A DNA stretch of 64,000 nucleotides from Miscanthus floridulus. Taxonomy: Eukaryota > Streptophyta > Magnoliopsida > Poales > Poaceae. Where the stretch lies: the NCBI RefSeq assembly GCF_019320115.1, contig NC_089582.1, positions 118,876,657-118,940,656 on the forward strand, written 5' to 3'. Positions 23,114-34,842 of the stretch are shown here, one piece after another (position 1 is the stretch's first letter; the number at the start of each line of letters is the position of its first letter). Both the position numbers and the translations under genes were made by a program. A model generated the notes under the pieces. It did no database searches. It saw only the letters and a list, made by a program, of their open reading frames with translations, and had not been told where the DNA came from.

Positions 23114-25726
23114 GGATGGACGGATGGATAAATAAAGGATCCTGTGCTGTGTGTGCCTCGAGCTCTGACCTGGACCTGCACGTCGCTGTAAGCTGGAGAT
23201 CGATTGATAACTTAGCAGCCTAGCAGCAAGACAACACAAGGAAGAAAAATATCAATGCGTGGGGTGGGATTAGCCAACATGTGGCGATAGATGCTTTATT
23301 TGTAGGGGCTTGGGCGCTTGGCTGATCGATCCGGCGGAGGAGGAACGAGGAAGTGAGGCGTGTTCTTGTGACCTCCGCTGCTGTTTCTCCCAAAGACTTC
23401 TTCGGTTTCCTTGGATTGGATGGTACAATTGGCGTTAGGTGGTAGGTGCGGTATGGTGCTCTGATGGCAGACCGGGCGGGCGATAGATTTTTCTTCTTCT
23501 TTGGCATTTTTGTATCCAAAAAATTGCTACTGGACAGAGGGTTTGGTTCGTTGCTTTACTCGTTCGGAGCATGGAAGGGGTAATTATTTTATGGCGAGAC
23601 GGTGACGGAATCGGGGCCACATGGAAAAGGATATGTTCATTATGGACGGACACGCCGTGCTATTGGTGAGTTCCAGGTTGTCGCAATAACTTGTCAGGCA
23701 AATGCTCCAAACTTTTGTTGCACAGATCGAAAAAGTCACCGATCGCAGGCTATGCGGAAACTGGAAACAAGACACGGGTCATCTTGGGTGATACGTACAT
23801 GGCAACGTGATCGATCTATTGGCAGAAGTGTTTTGATATTTGCTGCATAATAAAGCAGCGGCACCGTGGCACTAATTGGAGAGCGTCATCGTGATGTGCA
23901 TATACTACCCCAAATGCAAGGGGTATCTGTCAATCGTATTTTAGCACATGAATACATGATGATGCGTTCGCGTAGACACCACTGATTGCCAGATAATTAA
24001 GCATGGGAGGAATCACGCTGCCTGTACGCGACGCGGCGATGGGAACTGTTGAATAAGAGACACATTACGATGTGACACTAATCAGCCTGTTCGCTTGTTG
24101 GTTTCAGTCAAGGCTTATGAGCCAGCCAACAGTGCTTTTCTCTCACAACAAACCAGCACCGGCCAGACTTATCAGCCCAACCAGCGAACAGGCCGAATAA
24201 CCACGATAGGGCTACGACCCTGTTGTCCAACATGAGTGTGCGTGTTTGGTTCAGAGAGGAACGAGGTGTGAAGCCAGAATGTAGGCCTTTACTCTTCTCT
24301 TGCTTTGATATTAATATTTGGCGTTTCATCATGTTTATCCCATGAACATTCTTTTAGCACGCACCACATAATAATAATGCAGAAAAAAAGGGAAACAAAG
24401 AAAGGAAGGATCAAATACAGGAAAGGACCAAAAGTCAACCAGAGGTTCCTGCTGCCAATCATTTGACTTGCACGCGTTCAAACTTCAAAGCACAACGTGT
24501 GCTCCGCGTTCAACTGCTCCCAACGACATGTCGACATGCACACATAGCTTCGTCAATCATACAATGGCGGGAGCCAGTAGCTAGAGGTTACTCGGGGTTA
24601 GACTATTTCGAGTAATCAAGCTTATCATGCCTTCCACGTGGGCTCAGAAACCTAAATAACACGGGACCAGCTAATAGTTTCAGAATGGCAATAAGAAAAA
24701 TGTTTGAACGCTTTTAGTCAGGTGATGCCACTCAAGTATCTTTCGCTTCAAGCCTTATAAACCAATTCTCCAGTGGCTTTGGTTACCCTGATTCGCTTAA
24801 ACTTATCAACCATGGTATAGTGTTTTTCTCTCACAACAAAACAGTTTCAGCCGACTTATTAGTCGCAGAAACCATCAGCTGAACATCGGTTAATTCTTGC
24901 CTATATATGCCCTATACCGTTGTTTTGAAAAAGTGAAGAAACAAAAACCTACCATGGCATGCCACCTGGTTGAAAGGAATAATAAACTATAAATGACTCT
25001 TTTAAATAAAGAGGATAAATGTTGGAAATTAGGAGTATCAGTCGCTCTCCTGCGCAACTGGCACTTCATTTCTGGAGAGAGACGGGCAATAATACCATAA
25101 TGCCCACATTGGTTTCAAACTTTCAATGTAAAACATTACTACAGGACTGTAAGATTTCTCCACTAATGGCCACTTGTCTATTAAGAATTTGCATAAACTA
25201 AACCACGAGGAAAATAAATAAATCTTGAGGAGATCTCTGAGATATCATTTGGTTGTTAGCCAACCAACGGAAGGCTACATGTTAGTGTTACAACCAACTA
25301 ATTACAGGATTAGAATATGTACCTGCCTTAGGGAAAATTAGTGCTTACTAAGGCCAGGCTTGGGACAGCTATTCGCGGCTCCAGCTGATGCGTTACTGTA
25401 GCTACAATGTTCATGAAGCTGTTTTTCTCCCTCCTTCTCAAAACAATGGAGAGCTGGTGAAGACAGGTTTTGTGGCCCCTCCGGTTAGAGGGCGGACCGG
25501 CGGAGCCAGCCCACCCAAACAGGTCCTAAATGATCAGCTTACTTCTCCTCAAGTACATCACTGCGTCATCAGTATGTTGGGACAAAGTGATGTACCAGAC
25601 TCATAGGAAGCAAAATGTCCTGGACTCCTAGTTGAAATTGACAGTTGGCACAACACAAAAGCATACACTGAGTGCTGAAGGAATACTTTCACCTGGAAGG
25701 GAAAAAACAGTCACTGACGTTTCTCT
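23114..25726. other. Promoter of PLC-like gene and intergenic spacer
   Basis: No gene is seen. It contains the palindromic MITE at 24087-24196, a related motif ('ttctctcacaacaaaacagt') near 24825-24844, and otherwise AT-rich spacer. Confidence 0.4.
24087..24196. mobile_element. Short palindromic MITE
   Basis: The left end 'cctgttcgcttgttggtttc' is complementary to the right end 'ccaaccagcgaacagg', separated by about 75 bp containing 'ttctctcacaacaaacc'. Related motifs recur near 18175, 24825, 33470-33580 and 36380-36420, so this is a small dispersed family. Confidence 0.6.
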
Positions 25727-28700
25727 TTAGAGCTCCTCTTTGGACTTTCCAGGTGCCCACTGAAAGTGGCCACAATTTGCTTCTGGATTTGATGCAGGAC
25801 CCTGACAAAATATAACAAGTGATGATCACTGTAAGATATAGTGCTGTGTATTCTCTAAAAGGGCCATTTACATTGTTCACAACCTATTTGACTGTTCGGA
25901 TGACATGATGATGTTATGTCTACTAACTACGAAGCAGGAAATTGTGAGTACATGTGTACCTGAGCACGAGCACAAACATAGAACAAACGGCCTATATTAG
26001 GGCCCTTCTTCACAGATCTCGGAATGCATGGTTCACTATGCCCTTTGCAACGTGGTAGCGTCATCTTCATCTTTTGTTGTATTCTCTGCCACTCTAATGC
26101 TGCAGCATTAGACTTGTCTGTTGAAAGTGAACAGGATGATACATTTGTACTATCCTGATCTTTTGCAGCCGACGTTGTGCACTGCATGTTTTCAGGCAGA
26201 CTATCATCATTTGAAACACATGTTTGATTTTGTAAGGTCTAATGTTTCTGCTGGAGTAACTAAGGTACTGGTACTGGCATTTACTGTCTTTGACCCTGGT
26301 CGCTCAAAAAACGACTTGATTGTTGGTTGAGACGATAAGTTGCGTTTAATTTTCTTTTTTGGCACAAACTTGGCGCTAGACAGTGAAGTTTTCTGGCTGC
26401 TATGAGAGACGCCAATCAAACCTTCATTTGTCCATTGATCAAGATTTGTCCCCTTGCACATCAAACTAGGAAGGTTACGACCTTTTGCAAACTCAGTTAT
26501 ACCAGTTGTCAGTCTTCCTTAGCTATAATTGTATTCTCCAAGCCATCACTACAGTAGCTACCGACTACTGTATCTTCGGACTGAATCATATTTGCAGCAT
26601 TTTGCAGCTGATAAATTTTCCCTTTACCAAGGAATGATACTGCGAACTGTGACAACACTGGCAGTCAGTATTACACAATATACTGTAACTAGTACCACTT
26701 CACACAAAGTGCTCCACTGAGCCCAAGTATAACTTAGGGGCTAGCTGCCATATAAGACCAGATACCTTACCAACTTACGAGCTAATGAGCTCTGATGAAA
26801 CTGAATATTAAAAGAACAGCACTACAACACCAAAGTGTAATGCACAGTAAACATGCTATATTAAGCATGACCAAAGATAGGGTTTATTTTCTAACTCAGC
26901 CAAGCAAAGTGCCACTGCCACATAACTTATGAGTTTAGAAATCAACAGTGAACATCAGGAAAATGTGAAAGATAATTTGCACAGATCATTCTGTTGGCAT
27001 AGTTGAGGTATGTGTCTAATAAACACATAAGAAAGCCAGGTCTTGAAGCAAGTTATAATTTCCTCCAAACCAAAAATGATGAAGTGCACTTTCCTTAACC
27101 GAAACTTCTATGAAAATAAGTATGGATTTTGGGCAAACACATTAACACACCATGAAAAGAATATTAACAGATAAGCAAATGAAGTCCTTACATAAGATAG
27201 AAAAGTTCCATGAACAACTCAGCTACTTGCTTTAGCAAAAATAAATTCTACACAGAAACTGGTTTTAGCACAAACACCAAAACTGCAAAAGCAAGCTACA
27301 ACTAAAAAAAACATACAGAACACTAAAATTCACTCACCAATACTTTGTTGCCGTCCACGGACCTCTGGAAGATATCTTGCAGCTGATGGCGGGATATTAT
27401 GAACTGGAAGTTCAGGTATTTCTTTCAGTAAAATATAAACTGGAATATGATCAGATCCTTCTAGCTTACTACTTCTTCCCCCTTTCCACCTGTAGAGAAT
27501 GGAAAGATTAAATCATTCTAATGTAACACAGCAAATCATGTACAATATCCACTTCATTTCAGAGAAAACTGTTATCCAGTATTCTTTACTTTGATAAATT
27601 TTCAGAATTCCCTCTTTTGAAATGATTCATTATCTCACATTCTTCTACATGACAACAAAAAATGATATGGTCCTCCACAGAATCACAGTGATGGAGACAG
27701 GAACCGGAAATGAGAATGTGGTCTATTCTAGAGCCATAATTATACTCTTCAGCACCAATTTTCTGATTAAAACAAGTATATGCTCCTATCCTGCACAAAA
27801 GAAACACAGCAAAGTATGCTTTAGAAAGTAACTTGGGATGAGTCTACTTATAAGCCCAGTTTGTTTGGCTTTTTCAGAAACACTTCTGCACGGATATTAA
27901 AGCAGTGAAATCAATTAGAATTTTTTGAAAAGCAATTTTAAAAAGATGGCTATTTACTTCAAATCAAGCAGTTTTCAAAAGTGGTTCCTCAAAAACAATC
28001 TTTTTTATAGCTTTTGTAAGAAGCAAGTTTCTCCAGCTTATGGCAAAGCCCAGACAAAACTGGACCTAAGTCAACCATGGATAATGAAAATAGAGTAGAC
28101 TCAACTCATTGTTACAACTTACAAAGAGGGTTCTATTTGACCAGTGTGGTTGCTTTCAGGTAAATATGAGCAACTTGTAAAAACAAAATCATGTGCACAA
28201 GCGGTTGGGTAGCTCTCGGGGCATTCCAGTACCTTTCAGGGTGTTTTGATTTAAAAGCATCAAAAAAGGGACCTCCGTGTTCTCTCAGCATGGATCTCAG
28301 CCATTGTCGGAACCTTTCATTAGGAAAATGAGAATAAAAATGCATTGTTGTTTCCGGATGCTTTATAATTGGAACCATAGCAAAAAAATGCTAAAAGAAG
28401 GCTTACATTTGCTTCTCAAAGCCAGGTGGCGCGTCACACCTGTCTATAGAAGCAGGAGCAATATTCAAATCACCAACAACAAAGACTCTCTTTCCAAGAG
28501 CCAATAGATGTTCCCATCTTTTCTAAGAGGTAATGAAAGAAAGAAGCAAGTATAAGAAGCATAAATATATAGGCAATAAGCATTGAAAAGATAGAAGTAT
28601 TGTTGAAATATTCTTCATGAGAGATACTTATTAGCAGAGACACACACAAAGTACCTGCAGTATCTTGTAAAACAGTAGCTTAAAACGAACCCGCTCTTTG

Positions 28701-29992
28701 TCATCTTCTTCAACAGCTGGGCCATATATGTTGAAAAGAACTAAACAAGTGGTGAACCATTATCATTATTACATACAAAACAAAAATCAAATACGCAATA
28801 AAAAAACTTGAAAATGCAAGAAGTTATGTTCCTATCAAGGGAACAAGCTACTTACCAAAATGCCCATGATCAGTGATGATGCACCGCCCCTCATTGTCCA
28901 CCCTTAGGAGGTCCTCTCTTGTGATTTCACCAAGACCTTCCTCCTCGACAGGCATTGCAATAATGAAATCCCCAACAGTTTCACTATTTTTTGCATAATT
29001 CTGAAGTCCAGTAAAGCCTTCTTCAGCTGCTACTGGCAAAGCAACCTCCTGGCTGGAAAATGATGATGTTACTCGGAAAAATGTTGCAACACCTACAAAG
29101 GATTCGAGTACAGTAATTGACTGAGGACGTGGTCCAATCAAAGTAATGCTGAACCCAGAGAACATCTCCAACCAGGCAAGCAACTATGCATCAGTATATC
29201 AGCCAAATCAACATATTGTGATTACCATTTGTGACACCATAACAACATACCAGAGTATGCTCCACGACCTTTTGAAGAGCGATTGCATGAAACAAAGGCC
29301 TCATATCCTTCAGCCATAATGACATCTGCAGATAGGTCCTGCCTTGACAATTTGGTCTCCTACAATACAGCAGGCATTGATACAGTTAGCTCGAATTTTT
29401 CTTCTTAATATAATGATACACAGCTCTCGTGTGTTTGAGGGGAAAAAAAGTTAGCTCGAATAAATCAGTACACACAAGCCTAACCCCAGCTCGCGCAGTT
29501 TTACTCTTTGCATTAGACAGAATAAGCGATGAATTGCATCCCACCACAGAAACAATTCTTTGATCTACACTAAACTAGATACATTCTCTCTCTTTTTTCT
29601 TTTTGAATGTAAACTAGCAGGACCTGCAGATACATTGTCTTTTTCCTTATATGGGGAAAACATTGTCTTTTTCCTTGAAATGAAGTGTCAATCGCAGTAA
29701 GCTTCAAACTTCGCCCGTTTGCATTCCGTCCAATATCCAGTGAAATTTCCGCGTTTTAAGTGGGGGTCCGAGTGCGACAGTGAGTGATAAGCACAGGCAG
29801 GCAAGCACTACTGAGCTAGCCGTGCTGCGACAGTGAATGGGGGTTCAGTTTAGTGAGTGGGAAATCAGCAATTGGTCGGACCTGGAAGCAGATGATGTCG
29901 GCGTCGAGGGCGTCGAGGAGGCGGCGGAGCGAGCCGTGCTGCGCCACCCGCGGCTGCAGCCCGTTCACGTTGTACGTCACTATCTTCACCAT
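25727..29992 (-). CDS. APE2: DNA-(apurinic/apyrimidinic site) endonuclease 2, with two frame breaks
   Basis: Ten exons on the minus strand: 29992-29882, 29359-29251, 29092-28856, 28740-28655, 28522-28407, 28313-28233, 27790-27590, 27489-27338, 26657-25960, 25801-25727. All borders are GT-AG and phases agree. The length is 1866 nt, about 621 residues. The start [12 protein letters not shown] is the family N-terminus; an upstream in-frame ATG at 30385 adds unrelated residues. The EEP nuclease domain shows [39 protein letters not shown] and EGSDHIPVY (metal and catalytic residues present). Exon 9 carries a PCNA-interaction box QPTIKSFF, then the Zn-binding GRF domain ([27 protein letters not shown], finished by exon 10 [11 protein letters not shown]). 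Role: base-excision and 3'-end repair in the nucleus. Oddity: exon 9 changes frame twice, at 26511-26518 (one base short) and at 26210-26238 (one base extra); see findings. Confidence 0.88.
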
Positions 29993-32012
29993 CTCCAGCC
30001 GGTACCACAAGGCGTCACCCACGGTAGGCGAGGGTTCGAAGGGGAAACGCGTCGCTCTTCTCGCAAGCGGGGCGGGGACGAAGAGACCGACGGCCGGGCT
30101 GCCCGCGGCGGCGGTGGCAGCGGGAAGCCGGGAACTGTGCAGGCTGATCCTAGAGTGGTGTCCGGTCCCGACCCGAACTGGCGGTGGCTCTAGGCAGCCG
30201 TCCGATGGTAGTGGTGGGGCTGAGATCTCGGGGGTGAAACTAAACACCCCAAAACTAGACATTTGCATCGCAAAGTACAGACAGACACATACACCAGCCG
30301 TCAGCTGATGAGTTGTCACATTTCCGACTTGAGTTGGGACGACAGTGCGTATCACACTTCTGTACCTCATCCTCATGTCGTCCATGGCCTCGCGAGACTT
30401 GCTCGTTACCTGAAACTAGATGCCTATGCGATGTGAGAAAAGTATTTTCTCCATACTTTTTTATATAATTCTAATTGTTTAACTCTTCGGACGTGAGAAT
30501 TGTATTCTTTTATGCGACGGAGGGAGTAGTCACTAGCTGCTCGCTCGCACAGTTTCCTGAAAACGTCTGTCTACCTCTACCACTGCGCGCCTGTGCCTGT
30601 CCAACTGAAAACTGTCTCTCGCTCTCTCCTCTCCCCGGTCTTCCCCAAATACTCTCCTCCAATCGACAAATAGGAGTACAGACTACTATTGATCGTTTGA
30701 TCGAGTCGGGATGCTCTCCCCTTGCTCGAGTGTCGAGTCGATCAGACGACCTGTCATTACTATAGCCCTCTCCTCCGATATGTCTTTGCCCTTCGCAAGT
30801 TGCATGGCTTGCAGCTGCAGCCTCACAGACGGCTCGTCAATTGCTTGAACCGGCGACCACCAGCAACAGCAGCGAGCGGCTGCTGTATATGCAACTGATG
30901 CAAGCGAAAACGACGTGTACAACTGATGCGATAGCGGCGCACAATAGCTAGCGCCCTGGCGTCTCCACCTCGCTGGTCGCACTCGCACTTGCCCCCGACT
31001 CCCCGTCGCCCGTCAATGTCAGGGACTCGGTTGGCTGTGGTAGAACCAATCAACTACTCCTACTCAACTGCTCGGTTGATCGCACGCGCTCGGTCATTGG
31101 CAACTTGCCACGCGCGACCTTGAACGGGACAACCCCTCTCTCTCTCTCCTCCTCGTCCCGTCGTCCTCGCATGGCATCACGGACAAGAAAGAATCCACAG
31201 CCCACTCCTTGCTCGCATTGACCGGGCCGGCATGGCATGCGTTCCACTCCCATCCATTCCTCGTTGTTGGAAAAGAAAAAAGAGAAAGAAAGGAGAGAAA
31301 GAAAGAAGAAAAACAAAGAGGAAACGCGCGTGACAGCGCACAAAGCCGGGGTTATATATTTAAACAGATGGCAAGCGATTGCTGCTGATCTGCTCGCCGT
31401 TGTCCTTGCAGCGATCGTTGGGCCGCACGAAGAAACCAAGAGGTAGAGCTACTGCTAGCATTTAACTACTGTTTCGGCACATGGTGTGATAAGCAGCGGC
31501 AGCAGTTGAACTGTACGCCTCTAGCCGTGTGGGATCTGAAACGTGGCAGCAATATAATTTGCTAGCCTAACTATTTCTTTAGATAAATGGAAAACATCAT
31601 CAGGATTTATCTCCTTAAGAGAGGAATCAAATCACACTTATATTATAAGATCCATAGAAAGAATTAATCTCACTTGACTTATAAAATATTTAAATTTAAA
31701 CTCAATCCTAAAAGTAAAGGGTCATCAATGGAAGGCGAAGAAAAACACAATCTGGCTTATGCCTGAATGATGTATTATTTTCTATCATCGCATCATTGTA
31801 ATTGGACCAAGAACCGTAGGCAATATGTTTCCTTGTAAACAGTATACAATCTGCATACGCTTTTGGTTGAGGCTTATAGAAAACATTGTCATTTTCATAT
31901 TAGCCATATGGACCAACAAAAAAAAGTAGAAGCACCTAGCAGTGGTAGTAGATTATATTGATTTTCTCCCTATTTTATGCCATCCACTCAATAGATTTTT
32001 CACACTCAATAG
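29993..32012. other. APE2 upstream flank and intergenic spacer
   Basis: An in-frame extension of APE2 exon 1 up to 30385 is open but looks like 5' leader. The 'gcgacggagggagtag' near 30516-30531 resembles one terminus of a Stowaway MITE. No other gene is supportable; the ORFs at 30686-31446 are compositional. Confidence 0.4.
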
Positions 32013-32569
32013 TGTAGGGAGATGGGAATGGATTGACCCAGTCTTGGATTTTACCATGAACTCAAGGCCAATTAAGAGGGTCATGGGTATCCATTTCACC
32101 TAACGGTTATGGCCTCCCTAACCCAATGGGTAGTATGAGTCGGCCTAATTTTTTTTTGTGCTATGATGGATATGAGTACTATTGGCACTTCTAGAAAAGA
32201 TGAGATACAAGGTTAAAAAGTATCATGATAACATATTAAGGTTATTAGAAATGCGTCAAATTAAATAAGTTTGCAAGTGAATCATGATTTTAATTTTATC
32301 TATTTTCACTCTAAAAAATATGGTATTTCCCGATCTACTTCCTAGCATATACATGCTTACAAGTTATGACCAATCATCCTTATTAGGAAAAATGAAGAAG
32401 ACCGACAAATTTTAAAAAAGTTGCTATGTAATAATTGGATTACCCTTTGGGTCAATGTGTTCCGACCCTATCGATTCATTTTTTTTACTTTGAAGCTAGC
32501 CCTTTGGACCATTAGCCTTGCTTTTATGGACTGGGTCAACAACCCAATGGATCAACTCGACCCATTGCC
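32013..32569. mobile_element. hAT-like non-autonomous remnant
   Basis: The right end, read on the minus strand, is 'caggatggcaatgggtcgag', which resembles common grass hAT MITE ends. The left end 'tagggagatgggaatggatt' is an imperfect match. Subterminal 'gaccca/tgggtc' motifs cluster at both sides. No convincing 8-bp duplication was found. Confidence 0.4.
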
Positions 32570-33466
32570 ATCCTGACAATGGAGGCACACCAATGGAAAG
32601 AATATGTAAAGCACACCACAAAAATCTAGCAAAAATACTTTTTTTTTAAAAAAAAAGAGAGGTGTTGAATAGTTTCTAATTTACCCTAGAAGTAGCACAA
32701 TTGACTGCCATTGCAATTCCTTCTGGCTAGATTATCTTTTAGTAAGGTCATGTTTTGCAACAAAGAGCCAATGAGGAGCTTCACCGAAGAAGATGCACGA
32801 GCCAAAGAAGCCACGAAATGGAGGCTTCACTTCTACAATTTTTGGCTTATCTCCCAGGAGTTTTACTCAAGGAGTCATTTCTCGCTCCGGCATTTGATAG
32901 ACCTTCTCCCCGAACCATAGAGGAGCCAGAACTGCTCAAAGAGCCTTGCCAAATAGAAACCTAAGTGTAACTTTTTTTAGGAACCATAAAAGCCTTAATT
33001 TTTGTTAAATTTCACATGTGACTTTAACATTATTACTAACTAGATTTCCTTGCCAATCGCGAAGATTTTTTGTTCAAAGGCCAAGTTACTAAGTCTTTTC
33101 TAACTTGTAGGTTAACATTTACAATGAGTGTAATCGGATTTTGCTATTTCTATAATTTATTGCCCCCTAAAGCTTTTGCTAGTCTCAACTAAAACTTGTA
33201 GTTTTATATTATATAAGACACTATATCAAGAAACTACCCTGCTCAGTGCAACATTTCTACAAGTTGACCCGCATAAAAATCCAGCCAATCATTCATCCCC
33301 CCTCTCTTTCACCCGTGTGCTTCTCTTTCTCTTCACTCAATTTGTCTCTCGCCTGTGAAGACGTAGGTGTGGCTCGGGCCGGAGAGGACGACGAGTGGTT
33401 ACTTTGTGGGGACGGTGCAACACAATGCGCCCGGGAGGCCACGAGCGGGGCAGGGGCCACATGCAG
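32570..33466. other. Intergenic, no supportable gene
   Basis: Two overlapping 69-codon ORFs near 32711-32964 lie in sequence that ends 'aggagccagaactgctcaaa', resembling the MITE family at 57820-57907; they are not considered genes. Confidence 0.35.
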
Positions 33467-33582
33467 CCTGTTTGTTTCGTCCTAAATGATCGTAGATTAT
33501 TTACTACTCGCTGATTTAGTATAAGAGAAAAATATTATTTTGGCTTATAATCCACGATCGTATACGAGCAAGCGAACATACT
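33467..33582. mobile_element. Short MITE related to the 24087 element
   Basis: It begins 'cctgtttgtttcgtcctaaa' and ends 'cgagcaagcgaacat' with an internal 'gatcgtagattat / ataatccacgatcg' complementarity. Confidence 0.5.
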
Positions 33583-33840
33583 GATGATGTGACTGTTTAG
33601 TTTCTACAATTACAACAGGGGTGCTGCTGAGCAAGCAGTTCCGATCAGTTTGCTTACTGAGTTCATTCTGTTTGGCGGCAACCGCCGTTGGGTGACGTTT
33701 TCAGTTTTCTATTTTCTCCGCCTCCTGTCCCCATCGCCCTTCTCTGCGCGGTGAGCTCGTTCAGTTTGGTGCTCTGGGGTCTGGGCACACCGCTAACGCG
33801 ACACTTGCATGTTGCATCGTTTTCCTTCTGGCGCTCCCAC

Positions 33841-34842
33841 CTATTCTGAACGATGGAATTTTTTACTTTTTAGCCATTTTTTCGAAAGTTTCTCTCAAAT
33901 ATACTCCTGGCGGAAAGAATTCCGAAAATGGTGCTAAGCTCGGCGCCGTTGACGCTGGCGCCGAGCATGAGGATATATAAAATTTGTGGATATATAAAAT
34001 TTTGGCTTGTTTTACCGTGAGATGAATATATAAAATTTTGGCTAAATCCCTAAATTTACCATAAGATGGGCAACTTAGAATTTGGCTAAGTCTTTAAATT
34101 TACCATGAGATGGACATGCTGGTGTTTGATGTGCTTGCTAACCATCGGCCTCACCAAACGTAGGCCTCCAAAGGGCAAGGTCAACTCTTCTGTTCTGCTC
34201 GCGCATCAATCGACCCATCGACAGACTGGTCTGGTATTCAGCCTTGCCCGTCTGGGACGGCACACGAATGGCAAGGCATGGCCCTGCCCGCCCGGCTGCA
34301 TAATACATATATTGAGGAATACAATGAAACCCTAAGTGATGACGATTCTTAGGTTCAAAAATCCGACTAATATGTATTGAATCGATGCGAGAAAAACAAG
34401 GAGGTGAGCGAGTATACCTTGCTCTCGAAGATCTACGGATCAAATCAAGGTTGGTCCAATATGTCGATTCGTGAGGTAGGGTGAAGTGGCGAGAAAAAAA
34501 CCCGAGACGGGGGAGAAATAAGAGGAAGAACGCTCGGGGAAGAAGTGCAGGCTAGGTTAAATGCAGGTGGTTCGGCGCCAGCAAATATGGCGCCGAGCTC
34601 GGCGCCGAGATCTACGGCGCCGAGCCGAGCCCCTGGCAGGCCATTTCCCCGTGTCCAGGACCTCGGCGCCAGTGACCGTGGCGCCGAGCTCGGCGCCAGT
34701 GACCGTGGCGCCGAGCTCGGCGCCATTCACTCTGACGCCGAGCCCAGGATCCATTTCTGGAATTCTTTCCGCCAGGGGTCTATTTAAGAGAAACTTAAAA
34801 AAAAAAAGCCAAATAGTAAAAAAATCGGTCAGAACGACAACG
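33841..34842. mobile_element. Fold-back/MULE-like element with GGCGCC core repeats
   Basis: The left arm (about 33841-33975) and right arm (about 34700-34842) are inverted copies. Both contain 'cctggcggaaagaattcc', 'agtttctct' and a 'ctcggcg' block in complementary order. Inside the right arm 'cggcgccagtgaccgtggcg' repeats at a 27-bp period (34664, 34691, partial 34718), each unit itself palindromic. The left interior has degenerate ~60-bp repeats built on 'tatataaaattttggc' and 'aaatttaccatgagatgg' (33970-34115). No transposase is seen. Confidence 0.65.

Noticed and set aside
22032..23135. Long ORFs in the other frames and strand over the PLC-like gene
   Set aside because: Composition-driven shadows of a GC-rich single exon; only the frame with the catalytic HD and CHG motifs is a protein.
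26207..26521. A tiny intron explaining the APE2 frame change
   Set aside because: The only GT...AG pairs that fit would be 11-48 nt long, below the usual minimum for plant introns, and some would delete the PCNA box.
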